From Flavobacteriales bacterium (GTDB taxonomy: Bacteria; Bacteroidota; Bacteroidia; Flavobacteriales_E; Vicingaceae), in assembly GCA_015075325.1 (NCBI GenBank), contig JABTUP010000027.1, positions 1-38,044 on the forward strand: 38,044 nucleotides of DNA, given 5' to 3'. Positions 1 to 8,095 of this stretch are shown piece after piece. Under the pieces are notes generated by a model that was given only the letters and a program-made list of their open reading frames with translations, searched no databases and was not told where the DNA came from. Numbering within the stretch: position 1 is the stretch's first letter; each line of letters starts with the position of its first letter. The position numbers and the translations under genes were made by a program.

Positions 1-1378
1 CCATAGGATAAAGTGTGTTAGCTAATAAAGCATGTGCTTTTGCTGATTCGGTAAGATGTTCTATATCTGTCGTATAAAGCGTTATATAATCATGCCAATC
101 GGAATTTCTTGCGATAGTTCTTGTAGAATATAAAATTGAAATTGTTAAAAATATCATTAAAAATCCCGATGGAATTTTTACATTTATTACATTTATTGAT
201 GTATCAATTTTAAACCATTTTAACATAAGAACGGACAATACTAAACAAAAACCAACGGAAAAAGCATAAGTAAATCGATCAGCGACTATTCCAACAATTG
301 GAAATAAAATATTTATCACTCCAAGCATAACCCCTAGCCATAAAATAATTCCAAGTCCAATTACATCTCGTTTAAAAAATCTAATTAATCCAAATACTCC
401 CATGGGAATAAAAATAATTATAGCTACCCACACTTGCCAATTACCAAAAGTTGCCATTGGTATTTGATTATAGCCATAGTAAAAAGACATTTCTAATGGA
501 TAAATCAACATATGAAGATAAAACCAAGAACAATATAATCCAACGGTAATTCTATCCAACCAAGTTCCTTGATAAAAAAGTGGGTTTTCAAAAAACAATA
601 AATTTCGATTAGCTTTACCTGTTAATAATCCTTTTCTCATAAGAACAAATGCAACATATATTAGTAATAAACTAAATAAAACAATTGCAATTTTTTTATA
701 ATTAGCTTTAGTGAAATACATAATTACTGGAGCTAATCCAAATATCATAAGTGAATTGGGTTTGGAAAGTAGTGCAAAAAATGTTGCAAAAAGTCCGTAA
801 ATCAAATATTTTAATTGTTCGGTTTCTGAATATTTTAGAAACCACAATAATGATAACAACATACCAATTAGAACAAAAATCTCATCTCTATTTTTTATAC
901 TTGCAACCACTTCTGTATGAATGGGATGCAGTAAAAAAATTAATGTTGTAATAAGTGGAATTATTATATTGTAATTATGTAAAAGCTTTGATAAAAAATA
1001 ATACAGTAAAATACAGGTAAATGCATATAATAAAACATTTATAAAATGACTAATATTGGCTTGAGTAAGCTTATCTTTTCTTTTCTTATCTTTTATGGTT
1101 TGACTTTCGGGTAATTGACTAAAAAATTGTTTTTCTATTGCAAATGATGAGGTGACCAATGGCCGATATTCATATTCTTGTTTTCCAGTAGCATATCTAG
1201 TTTGAAATATTTTAGGTATTGCTTTTATTCCATTTGCAACCATTACATTACCATCAACAACAATGTTATCATCAAGTGAATACTCATTGTTTATACTATT
1301 TCCATAAATAACAAAAGTAAGTATGGTTATAAAAAAATAGATTTTGGTATTTTTAAATTGAGATAGATTTATGGTCAT
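1..1378 (-). CDS. TMTC-like multi-membrane TPR protein, 5' part only
   Basis: The frame is open from an ATG at 1378 to the window edge (459 codons), so the C-terminus is missing. The protein starts MTINLSQFKNTK, followed by a membrane helix and a periplasmic-type loop (EYSLDDNIVVDGN, YEYRPLVTSSFAIE). A series of hydrophobic helices carries the motif HPIHTEVVASIKNRDE near residue 150. The last visible residues (DIEHLTESAKAHALLANTL) look like the start of a TPR region. This arrangement matches the TMTC/GT-C-like proteins (several membrane helices, then TPRs), whose eukaryotic relatives are O-mannosyltransferases. The bacterial substrate is unknown. It is transcribed away from the sulfotransferase gene, and a TAnnTTTG box lies 22 nt before the start. 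The family call is fairly secure; enzymatic activity is inference. Confidence 0.85.
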   Translation of the reverse strand, partial: MTINLSQFKNTKIYFFITILTFVIYGNSINNEYSLDDNIVVDGNVMVANGIKAIPKIFQTRYATGKQEYEYRPLVTSSFAIEKQFFSQLPESQTIKDKKRKDKLTQANISHFINVLLYAFTCILLYYFLSKLLHNYNIIIPLITTLIFLLHPIHTEVVASIKNRDEIFVLIGMLLSLLWFLKYSETEQLKYLIYGLFATFFALLSKPNSLMIFGLAPVIMYFTKANYKKIAIVLFSLLLIYVAFVLMRKGLLTGKANRNLLFFENPLFYQGTWLDRITVGLYCSWFYLHMLIYPLEMSFYYGYNQIPMATFGNWQVWVAIIIFIPMGVFGLIRFFKRDVIGLGIILWLGVMLGVINILFPIVGIVADRFTYAFSVGFCLVLSVLMLKWFKIDTSINVINVKIPSGFLMIFLTISILYSTRTIARNSDWHDYITLYTTDIEHLTESAKAHALLANTLYPM

Positions 1379-1400
1379 GTAACAAAATTTGATTTGTGAA

Positions 1401-1408
1401 CAAATATA
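1401..1408 (-). promoter_or_regulatory. -7 promoter box (TATATTTG)
   Basis: On the minus strand this reads TATATTTG, an exact match to the Bacteroidota -7 consensus TAnnTTTG. It lies 22 nt before the ATG of the TMTC-like gene. No clear -33 TTG is visible at the expected spacing. Confidence 0.5.
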
Positions 1409-1454
1409 TAAATATTACTTTTAACCTGTTAAACTTACACAAAAACAAGTAATA

Positions 1455-2558
1455 ATGAATTTAACACTTGATGAAATAGAAAAAATTCCGTTTGTTTTTA
1501 TTGTTGGAAGAGGAAGATCAGGCACAACATTATTACAAAACATTTTAGATGCTAACGAAAACGTATTAATGCCTATTGAATCTCGTTTAATTATTTATTT
1601 AAAACAAAAATACTTTAAAAAAGAAAAATGGACTAAATCAGATATCTTAACATTTATTGAGGATATTTATTTAGATAAAGAATTCAAAAAATATTGGAAA
1701 ATCAAAAAGGGATTGTTACGAGAGCAATTTTTATCAATACCGATTAAGAAAATTAATTTCAATCTACTTTGTAAAATAATTTATTTAAATTACGAATCTC
1801 CATACAAAAAAAGTCAAATAGAATTACTAGGCGATAAAAACCCCACTTATTCCATTTTTGTTAAAGATTTATTGGAAGTTTTTCCTGATGCAAAATTTAT
1901 TCATCTTATTAGAGATTACAGAGATAATGTACTTTCAAATGTTAACGTAATAAAAACAGAATCCATTCCAATTGCTGCACACGGTTGGGTTGCGTATAAT
2001 CAAGAAATTGAAAAAGTAAAAGAAAAAAATCCTACACAATTTTTAACTATTAAATATGAAGATTTAGTTATTTCGCCTGATGAAATTGCAAAAAAAATTT
2101 GCAACTTTTTAACTCTTGATTATCATCCAGAGATGCTCCAATTTAATAAAGTAATCGAAAAAAAGTTAGAAAGCAAAACATTTGAGTCGACCAAAGAAAT
2201 GACAGATTTTCACCCCAATTTAATTAAACCTATTAATACTAATCAAATAAAAAAATGGGAAACTGCTTTTACTAAAAAAGAAGTTCAACTGATAGAATTT
2301 ATTGCGGGAGATTTCGGCAAAAAATATGGCTACGAAAAAACTCAACCCAAATCAACAAGTACAAGACTTAAAATTAAAGCCTTTAGTAGTTTAATTCGCC
2401 ACATGATTAATTACAAAATTATTACATTGTATTATAAACTTCCACAAAAATTGAGAGAGTTGATGAGTAGCTTTTCAAAATTCATATTCAAAACATTTAA
2501 ATATACCAACTATTTTAATAGTGCTGATTTTAGGTATGATGAAAGCAATAACAAATAA
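1455..2558 (+). CDS. Sulfotransferase family protein
   Basis: This 367-residue protein has the two PAPS-binding signatures of sulfotransferases. The 5'-phosphosulfate loop GRGRSGTTLL is at residues 18-27, and the 3'-phosphate motif LIRDYRDNVLS is at about 151-161, with GDKNP (127-131) between them. It would transfer sulfate from PAPS to a hydroxyl or amine of a glycan, lipid or small molecule; the acceptor cannot be read from the sequence. There is no signal peptide, so it should be cytoplasmic or peripheral to the membrane. It is divergent from the TMTC-like gene and convergent with the acyl/glycan operon. Its last 49 nt overlap the 3' end of the dioxygenase gene on the other strand. A role in sulfating the product of that operon is inference from position. 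Confidence 0.88.
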   Translation: MNLTLDEIEKIPFVFIVGRGRSGTTLLQNILDANENVLMPIESRLIIYLKQKYFKKEKWTKSDILTFIEDIYLDKEFKKYWKIKKGLLREQFLSIPIKKINFNLLCKIIYLNYESPYKKSQIELLGDKNPTYSIFVKDLLEVFPDAKFIHLIRDYRDNVLSNVNVIKTESIPIAAHGWVAYNQEIEKVKEKNPTQFLTIKYEDLVISPDEIAKKICNFLTLDYHPEMLQFNKVIEKKLESKTFESTKEMTDFHPNLIKPINTNQIKKWETAFTKKEVQLIEFIAGDFGKKYGYEKTQPKSTSTRLKIKAFSSLIRHMINYKIITLYYKLPQKLRELMSSFSKFIFKTFKYTNYFNSADFRYDESNNK

Positions 2559-3268
2559 ATTATTGCGAAGAATAACGAAACAACTTTTGTAAAACCATTT
2601 TTCTTCCCCTTAAATAATCGAATCTTTTCAGAAATAAATTGCCATAAAATATTTCCTCTAACCTTTGCACAAATCCATTTTTTTTGTTCTGCATATTCAG
2701 GTTTTATGATGTCAAAAAGTAAAATAACTCTTCTGGAATCAGATTGATTCCAAGCTTTATGATAGGCTGCATCGTTAAAAATTAAGAGTTTGCCATTTTC
2801 CCAAGATCTATCTTCATAACCTACTCTAAAACCACAGTTTGGTAAGCCTTGAGGTATTTCAACTCCTAAATGACAGCGATAAATTGCATCGGTATCGCCA
2901 TAATGAGGTTTAATTTCGGAGTTAGGTTCCATTATACTAATTGATGCTGAAACTAAACATGGGATATTTTTAAGCAACGAAATGGTTTCTGGGCAACTAT
3001 TAATAGCATTTTTTGACATAGCAATTCCCCAAAAATAAAAACTTAACGATTTCCATTTCTCTGGGGCATTCATCATTGCTGAGGCAAAATACGGCTTAAC
3101 TTCTTTTTGATTAGATTTGAGAAGCAATAAAAGTTCTTCACGAACTATATTAATTTTTCTTTCCAACTCTTCAGACCATTCAAAGTCGTTTGGATTAAAG
3201 TACGTTTCATCTACAACACTAGTGTCTTTTTCGTGTAAAAAAGAAAACCAAGGTTTTTTTGTTATCAT
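2510..3268 (-). CDS. Asp/Asn beta-hydroxylase-family (LpxO-like) Fe(II)/2-oxoglutarate dioxygenase
   Basis: This 252-residue protein has the PF05118-type core. The first iron-ligand His is in PHYGDTD (H122), followed by RCHLGVEIP (131-139). The second His is in NDAAYHKAWN (H170), followed by SRRVILLFD, whose Arg is the expected 2-oxoglutarate contact. Members hydroxylate Asp/Asn side chains or, as LpxO, the acyl chain of lipid A. After the catalytic domain a hydrophobic segment (about residues 228-248) looks like a C-terminal membrane anchor, which favours a membrane or lipid substrate; that is inference. It is the last gene of the seven-gene operon, 12 nt after the GNAT gene. Its 3' end overlaps the sulfotransferase gene tail to tail. 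Confidence 0.8.
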   Translation of the reverse strand: MITKKPWFSFLHEKDTSVVDETYFNPNDFEWSEELERKINIVREELLLLLKSNQKEVKPYFASAMMNAPEKWKSLSFYFWGIAMSKNAINSCPETISLLKNIPCLVSASISIMEPNSEIKPHYGDTDAIYRCHLGVEIPQGLPNCGFRVGYEDRSWENGKLLIFNDAAYHKAWNQSDSRRVILLFDIIKPEYAEQKKWICAKVRGNILWQFISEKIRLFKGKKNGFTKVVSLFFAIIYLLLLSSYLKSALLK

Positions 3269-3280
3269 AAAAGCAACTAA

Positions 3281-3958
3281 TTAAAGTGTAATTCGACCTT
3301 CTGTTATTAATACAGAATTTAATTTTTCTTTTAAATAAATTGGTAAATTACTGTATAATCTTATTAATTCATCATCTGAAACATTGCCAAACGAAAAGTT
3401 TTCTATTTCTAAAACTCCTTCATCGTTATATAAATTAGTGATTGATTTTCTGTATTTATTAATCCGTTCAATATACCTTTCTTTGGTTAATACACAGTTG
3501 TAAAACTTACTATCCGAACTATCTTCAATTACTTCATAACCAAATAGTTTATTGAAAGTTATTGCGGCAACATTGTTTTTTAGAACCTTTATAAAAGTTT
3601 TTTCAAACTCACAAACATAAAAATTGTAATCGTGCATTATTATAGAACATAAAGCTGGAACTATAGAGTTGATATATTCTTCATCCCATATAAAAATTCC
3701 GCCTTCAGAAGTTTTATCTTCAAAATTGGCATTTTTACCATTAATTACTCCAATTTTTTTTCCTTGATAATGAATAATTAAATACAAGTTATTGAAGTTA
3801 TCAATACTATTAAACCATTCTAATTGTTGCTGTTCTGAAATAATTTCCTGATAAACCATACGTTCTCTAATGTTTTGAGAATTTCGTTGTTGCCTAAGCA
3901 ATTCTAAATCATTTATATCAAGTCGATGTAATTCAATGTTGTATTTTTTTATTATCAT
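3281..3958 (-). CDS. GNAT-family N-acetyltransferase (PseH/RimJ-like)
   Basis: This protein of 225 residues has an N-terminal part (LELLRQQRNSQNIRERM, then EQQQLEWF) resembling the start of PseH- or RimJ-type GNAT acyltransferases. The middle (KKIGVINGKN, FIWDEEY, KVLKNNVAAITFNKLFGYEV) fits the CoA-binding core and the asparagine-containing helix before the last strands. A C-terminal extension of about 60 residues beyond the GNAT fold is not recognisable. Its ATG directly follows the GT2 stop codon with no gap, so the two are probably co-translated. In this operon it could move an acyl group, perhaps from the neighbouring ACP, onto an amino sugar; the donor and acceptor are not visible in the sequence. 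Confidence 0.72.
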   Translation of the reverse strand: MIIKKYNIELHRLDINDLELLRQQRNSQNIRERMVYQEIISEQQQLEWFNSIDNFNNLYLIIHYQGKKIGVINGKNANFEDKTSEGGIFIWDEEYINSIVPALCSIIMHDYNFYVCEFEKTFIKVLKNNVAAITFNKLFGYEVIEDSSDSKFYNCVLTKERYIERINKYRKSITNLYNDEGVLEIENFSFGNVSDDELIRLYSNLPIYLKEKLNSVLITEGRITL

Positions 3959-4885
3959 TTACAGCACATTTTTTATGGAATAAGGAGGTTTATTTTGCTG
4001 TAATTGATACAATTTATACAAATAATTGCCTATAACACCTAAACAGAAAAGGATTAAACTAGTACTAAACATGATTGCTACAATAATAGAGGTGTAACCC
4101 AATGGCACATCATGAATAAATTTGTTATAAATAAACCTGATTCCAAGCAAAAAAGAGATAAATGATGAAAAAAGACCTACAAAAATGATAACTTTTAAAG
4201 GCTTGGTACTGTAGTAGTACATAATATTGATGTAGATGTTGAATAATTTTGTTAACGAATACCCAGTTTTTCCTTGTTTTCTATTTTCATGAATCACTTC
4301 AACAACTTCAATATTGGTGTTATACCAATTTAAAGCTGCATCTAAAAATAAAAAATGTTGAGCATGTTTTTGAACTAAAATATCTACTAAATTTTTTCGA
4401 ATCAATCGAAAAGAAGAACCTCCTTCTTCATTTTGTTTTTTATATTCTGATGTTTTTCTGATAAATAAACTTCCAAGATTTCGAATTAAGGAATGGTGTT
4501 TAACCTTGTACATTCCATAAACAATATCCACATCTTTAATTTTTTGAGCTTCTATAAGTTTATTAATTTCTTCTGGAGGATGTTGAAGGTCATCATCCAT
4601 TGTAATAACAAAATCGCCCGAACAAAAACTAAAGCCGCATAATATTGCATTATGCTGACCATAATTTTTGGTGAAATTCACTATTTTGATGTATTCAGTA
4701 AATTTGTTTTTTTGAATTTTTAATTCGTCCCAGCTTTTATCTTCACTCCCATCGTTTACCATAATTAATTCAAATTGGTAAGTAGAGAGATTTTGAAATG
4801 TTTTAATCAATCGTTCTACAAGTTCTGGTAAAATTTCAGAACTATTAAATACGGGTATTACAACTGAAATTTTTGTTTTATTCAT
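3959..4885 (-). CDS. Membrane-anchored GT2 glycosyltransferase (DPM1/ArnC-like)
   Basis: The product has 308 residues. The chosen start is the ATG at 4885 (MNKTKISVVIPVF), 2 nt after the SDR stop. A longer in-frame reading from 4945 would add 20 residues encoded inside the SDR gene and has no family support. The GT-A domain shows VNDGSED (43-49) and the metal-binding DDD (97-99, in TMDDDLQHPP). Two C-terminal membrane helices (about 232-256 and 264-290) are typical of polyprenyl-phosphate glycosyltransferases such as DPM1, GtrB and ArnC. It likely loads a sugar onto undecaprenyl phosphate at the inner membrane. The sugar cannot be identified. Co-transcription with acyl-synthesis genes suggests that the sugar is acylated. 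Confidence 0.88.
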   Translation of the reverse strand: MNKTKISVVIPVFNSSEILPELVERLIKTFQNLSTYQFELIMVNDGSEDKSWDELKIQKNKFTEYIKIVNFTKNYGQHNAILCGFSFCSGDFVITMDDDLQHPPEEINKLIEAQKIKDVDIVYGMYKVKHHSLIRNLGSLFIRKTSEYKKQNEEGGSSFRLIRKNLVDILVQKHAQHFLFLDAALNWYNTNIEVVEVIHENRKQGKTGYSLTKLFNIYINIMYYYSTKPLKVIIFVGLFSSFISFLLGIRFIYNKFIHDVPLGYTSIIVAIMFSTSLILFCLGVIGNYLYKLYQLQQNKPPYSIKNVL

Positions 4886-4887
4886 AA

Positions 4888-5637
4888 TTAAAAATCTCCC
4901 AATAAAAATCCTCCATCCAAAGTAATGGTTTGACCAGTCATCCATCTCGAAGCATCCGACAATAAATATATCACAGCATTTGTAACGTCAGAAGGCAATC
5001 CAACGCCTAACGGATATTTTTTTATATGTTCATCCATTCTTTCTTTAGTTCCCTGATGTTCGGCTGTATCGTACATTGGTGTTTTAACCATTGCTGAAGC
5101 TATGCAATTTGAACGTATTCCTACATTTGAAAATTCAAGTGCTATAACTTTACTATATGTTTCTAATGCTGCTTTTGAACTTGAATATAAAGCACCACCT
5201 TTGTATGGATGAGTTGCAGCAATTGAAGATGAAAAAACAATTGAAGCATTTTTATTTATTTTTTTTGATCGAAATAAATGTGACATCAACAATACTTGTG
5301 CGTTAAAGTTCACATCAAATACTTCAGATAAAACTTGTGCAGAAATAAATTTGATTGGGAATGGTTTTACAATACCTGCACAATTAAAAACACCATCGAG
5401 TTGTGGTATTTTTTTTACTAAACTAATAAGTTCTTCTTCAATAGTAAAATCGGAAGTAAGCTGAATATTATTATTTCCCTTTAAATTTAAAAAGGTGTCG
5501 TTTAATCTATTTTTATCTCTCCCTGTTATTACTACATTTGCACCCATAGCACTTATGCCAATTGCTGCTTGTCTACCAATACCTGAAGAGGCTCCAGTAA
5601 CTAAAATAGTTTTGTTATTTAAATGAAAGGGTGTCAT
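4888..5637 (-). CDS. SDR-family oxidoreductase (FabG-like)
   Basis: This 249-residue classical short-chain dehydrogenase has the nucleotide-binding TGASSGIG at 14-21, NCAG near 85-88, a catalytic Ser in VFSSS (about 136-138), and the YxxxK pair Y151/K155. It also has the C-terminal TGQTITLDGG typical of FabG-like enzymes. TGR at 38-40 after the second strand suggests NADP(H) use. The likely reaction is reduction of a 3-ketoacyl-ACP to 3-hydroxyacyl-ACP, because the gene sits directly after two KAS III genes and an ACP, with a 1-nt gap to the upstream KAS III. A sugar oxidoreductase role is the main alternative, since SDRs are versatile and polysaccharide loci contain both kinds. Confidence 0.88.
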   Translation of the reverse strand: MTPFHLNNKTILVTGASSGIGRQAAIGISAMGANVVITGRDKNRLNDTFLNLKGNNNIQLTSDFTIEEELISLVKKIPQLDGVFNCAGIVKPFPIKFISAQVLSEVFDVNFNAQVLLMSHLFRSKKINKNASIVFSSSIAATHPYKGGALYSSSKAALETYSKVIALEFSNVGIRSNCIASAMVKTPMYDTAEHQGTKERMDEHIKKYPLGVGLPSDVTNAVIYLLSDASRWMTGQTITLDGGFLLGDF

Positions 5638-5638
5638 C

Positions 5639-6694
5639 TTAATCTAATTCAATTAAGGGTAAGCAATTAATTTTTGCTTTTTTAATAGCTACTGAACCCC
5701 AGCTTAATCCAACACCGAAAGCAGATAAAATAATGTTGCTCTGTTTGGTTAATTTGTCTTTCAACTCAACAACCATAGTAAGCGGAATAGATGCTGAGCT
5801 TGTGTTTCCGAAATCTTTTAAAGTGTATGGCACTTTTTCTGTTGGAGCTTTTATTTTTTTCCGAATACATTCGTTCATCAATAAATTAGCTTGGTGAAAA
5901 ACTACATAATCATAATCTTCTATTGTTGTTTTGTTGTAATCCAATAAAGTTAAAATATTTGTTGGTGCTTCTCGAATAGAAAAATTAAAAACTTCAATTC
6001 CATCTAACCATAGATTACGCATATTTCTTTTTACACCTTTTTCTAAAACAATTTTCTTGTCGGTTTTTTTAGTCCATGGAGAACGAGTTCCTCCATCAGG
6101 AATCATTATTGCTTTATATCCACTACCATCGCTTTGTAAATTAAAATCTATGGGAGAAGCTGTGGTATCATATTCAATGTATGTTGCAGTTCCAGCATCT
6201 CCAAATAAAGGATATGTTGATTTATCTTCTTTTGAAAGTGAAAAGGTTGATTTATCGCCAACCAAAAGCAATCCTTTTTTAAAATTACCATTACTCATCA
6301 AACTACAAATTACTGACAAACCATAAGCATATCCTGAGCAACCCAACACAATATCAAAAGCTAATGTGTTTTTTGAAAGTTTTAAACGGTCTTGCAGAAT
6401 AATACTTGTGGCTGGAAGAAAGTAATCGAGTGTTTGTGACACAAAAATCAACACATCAATTTCATCTCTATTAATTTTGTATTCATTAATAATCTGCTCT
6501 GCCGACTCAAAACACAAATCTGAAGTACACATTCCCGGTCTTGCAACTCTTCTATTTTCTATTCCAGTTGTTTTGACTAAAAGTTTTTTTTCACTCTCAG
6601 TCAACAAATCATAATCTAAATTAGATTCAGTTTGCTTAGGAACACAAGCAGATATTGCGGTTATCTTAACATTATTGATGGTAGTTAATGCCAT
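5639..6694 (-). CDS. 3-oxoacyl-ACP synthase III family protein (second KAS III of the operon)
   Basis: This 351-residue protein has the full KAS III catalytic triad: Cys119 in LGCSGYAYG, His267 in HQANLLMN, and Asn297 in GNTSSASIP. KAS III enzymes condense an acyl-CoA or acyl-ACP primer with malonyl-ACP. The protein differs clearly from its operon partner at 6939-7988, so the two are not a recent tandem duplication and may use different primers, or one may act as an acyltransferase. It begins 2 nt after the ACP stop codon. Primary fatty acid synthesis needs only one FabH, so a paired copy with a dedicated ACP in a glycan locus points to a special acyl group. The acyl chain is unknown. Confidence 0.9.
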   Translation of the reverse strand: MALTTINNVKITAISACVPKQTESNLDYDLLTESEKKLLVKTTGIENRRVARPGMCTSDLCFESAEQIINEYKINRDEIDVLIFVSQTLDYFLPATSIILQDRLKLSKNTLAFDIVLGCSGYAYGLSVICSLMSNGNFKKGLLLVGDKSTFSLSKEDKSTYPLFGDAGTATYIEYDTTASPIDFNLQSDGSGYKAIMIPDGGTRSPWTKKTDKKIVLEKGVKRNMRNLWLDGIEVFNFSIREAPTNILTLLDYNKTTIEDYDYVVFHQANLLMNECIRKKIKAPTEKVPYTLKDFGNTSSASIPLTMVVELKDKLTKQSNIILSAFGVGLSWGSVAIKKAKINCLPLIELD

Positions 6695-6696
6695 TT

Positions 6697-6930
6697 TTAA
6701 ATTTTACTTTTAACCACTTGATATAAATCATTCACAGTAACACAATTAATTAAATCGTTACCATTTAAAGTAACATTGTATTCTGTGTCAATTAAAGCAA
6801 TAAAAATTAATCCCATCATAGAACTCCATTGTTCTAATTCTCTAAAATTGGTTTCTGGTTTAATAGTATCAGGCTCAATTTCATCCATTTCAAACTCAAT
6901 TTTTTTAATAAATTCTGCAATATCTTCCAT
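6697..6930 (-). CDS. Dedicated acyl carrier protein
   Basis: This acidic, all-helical protein of 77 residues has the ACP pattern: helix 1, an ETNFRELEQW loop, then the start of helix 2 with Ser37 (WSSMMGL) as the expected phosphopantetheine attachment site. The usual Asp-Ser-Leu motif is Ser-Ser-Met here, so the Asp before the modified Ser is missing. The rest (FIALIDTEYNV, TVNDLYQVV) matches divergent ACPs that accompany KAS III/SDR pairs in polysaccharide clusters. It lies 8 nt after the first KAS III and 2 nt before the second, which supports shuttling of acyl intermediates between them. It is unlikely to be the main AcpP. Confidence 0.82.
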   Translation of the reverse strand: MEDIAEFIKKIEFEMDEIEPDTIKPETNFRELEQWSSMMGLIFIALIDTEYNVTLNGNDLINCVTVNDLYQVVKSKI

Positions 6931-6938
6931 AAAAATAA

Positions 6939-7988
6939 TTAGTTATTGATTTTAATAATTGTTCCTCCCCAAGAATATCCAATTCCGAAACCACCTAAAA
7001 GCAGTTTTTGTTTGTGATTTACTTTTTTATTATCTACCATCTCTTTTAAGGCAATAGGTATTGTTGCTGAAACTGTGTTTCCCACTTCTGCTATATTGAT
7101 AATAAATTTTTCTTGAGGAATCTTCAATTTTTTTCTAATAAATTCTAGCATTTGACCATTTGCTTGATGAAGTACAAAGTAATCTATATTTTCAAATGCT
7201 AATTCATTTTTTTCTAATACTTGATTAATTAAAATTGGCACTTTACGAAGTGCAAATAAAAATATTTGAGGACTATTCATCAGCATCCTTCCTCGTCTTA
7301 ATCCTCCTGGTATATGTTCATGTTGTTTTAACCATGTTATATCAGCAGCATCTTTAGTTGCTGAACGTTCAACAAATAGATTTTTTTCACCTTTTCCATC
7401 GGTTCCAAAAATAAAATTACCGATTTCCCAATTAAGAAATCCTTCTATGTTTCTGTTTGACACTAATGTTGAAGCTCCAGCATCACTAAAAATTGCCCTT
7501 AAATCAATATCTGCAGGATGCACCACTTTTGACGGTGTATCGGCAGTTATTATTAATACATTTTCGCATTGACCTGAAGTTATTAATGCCTTCGCCAAAC
7601 TTAATCCATAAATATATCCTGTACATCCATGCAAAACATCTATTGCAGCACAATTTTCAGACAATCCTAAATCGTTTTGCATAACACATGCAGTAGTTGG
7701 CCCTTTATAATCTAATGCATCAGAAATAAATATTAAATAATCAATTTTTGATTTATCAATTCCCCACTCTTCAAATAACTTTAATGCAGATTTGTTGCCA
7801 ATATCTTTTGCAGTTTCTTCAATTTCTGAAGCATACCTTTTTACTATACCGCATTGTTTAATGATATCTTCTTCTGAAATATCAACTCTAGTTTGTTCAG
7901 GACAATATTTAATATAATCCTCAATAATTTCTTTATTAGATAAAGATTTTTCCGGGAAATAATAACTTATTGCATTAATGTAAACCAC
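6939..7988 (-). CDS. 3-oxoacyl-ACP synthase III family protein (first gene of operon)
   Basis: This 349-residue KAS III-type enzyme has Cys122 (HGCTGYIYG), His274 (HQANGQMLEF) and Asn304 (GNTVSATIP), so the condensing triad is complete. The start is a GTG at 7988. An in-frame stop lies two codons upstream, and the resulting N-terminus (MVYINAISYYFPEK) is what the family expects. It is the first gene of the operon, preceded by a weak TAnnTTTA box and, further up, by the terminator of the neighbouring gene. The protein is divergent from the second KAS III. The probable role is the first condensation in making a special acyl-ACP; the substrate is unknown. Confidence 0.9.
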   Translation of the reverse strand: MVYINAISYYFPEKSLSNKEIIEDYIKYCPEQTRVDISEEDIIKQCGIVKRYASEIEETAKDIGNKSALKLFEEWGIDKSKIDYLIFISDALDYKGPTTACVMQNDLGLSENCAAIDVLHGCTGYIYGLSLAKALITSGQCENVLIITADTPSKVVHPADIDLRAIFSDAGASTLVSNRNIEGFLNWEIGNFIFGTDGKGEKNLFVERSATKDAADITWLKQHEHIPGGLRRGRMLMNSPQIFLFALRKVPILINQVLEKNELAFENIDYFVLHQANGQMLEFIRKKLKIPQEKFIINIAEVGNTVSATIPIALKEMVDNKKVNHKQKLLLGGFGIGYSWGGTIIKINN

Positions 7989-8005
7989 TTGTTAATTTTT
8001 TGCTA

Positions 8006-8013
8006 TAAATATA
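8006..8013 (-). promoter_or_regulatory. Possible -7 box for the acyl/glycan operon
   Basis: The minus strand reads TATATTTA, one base away from TAnnTTTG, 17 nt before the GTG of the first operon gene. It lies between that gene and the upstream terminator, which is where an operon promoter is expected. No clear -33 element is visible. Confidence 0.35.
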
Positions 8014-8052
8014 CTATTCTTTTGTGTTTTTGTTTGATTTTTTATATTAAAC

Positions 8053-8081
8053 AAAAAAAAGGGGCTATTTGCCCCTTTTTT
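8053..8081 (-). terminator. Rho-independent terminator of the 1079-residue protein gene
   Basis: A GGGGC/GCCCC stem extended by A/T pairs, with a short TATTT loop, is followed by a T-run in both directions. It begins about 15 nt beyond the stop codon of the minus-strand repeat-protein gene. It separates that unit from the acyl/glycan operon. Confidence 0.85.
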
Positions 8082-8095
8082 ATAACAACTTGAAT

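Noticed and set aside
751..951. Open frame on the plus strand within the TMTC-like gene
   Set aside because: It is antisense to a long frame with clear family motifs and has no recognisable product.
4886..4945. Upstream in-frame extension of the GT2 glycosyltransferase
   Set aside because: The extra 20 residues come from the SDR coding region in another frame; the ATG at 4885 gives the family N-terminus and sits 2 nt after the SDR stop.
6057..6326. Plus-strand frame of 89 codons inside the second KAS III gene
   Set aside because: It is a shadow of a confidently assigned gene.
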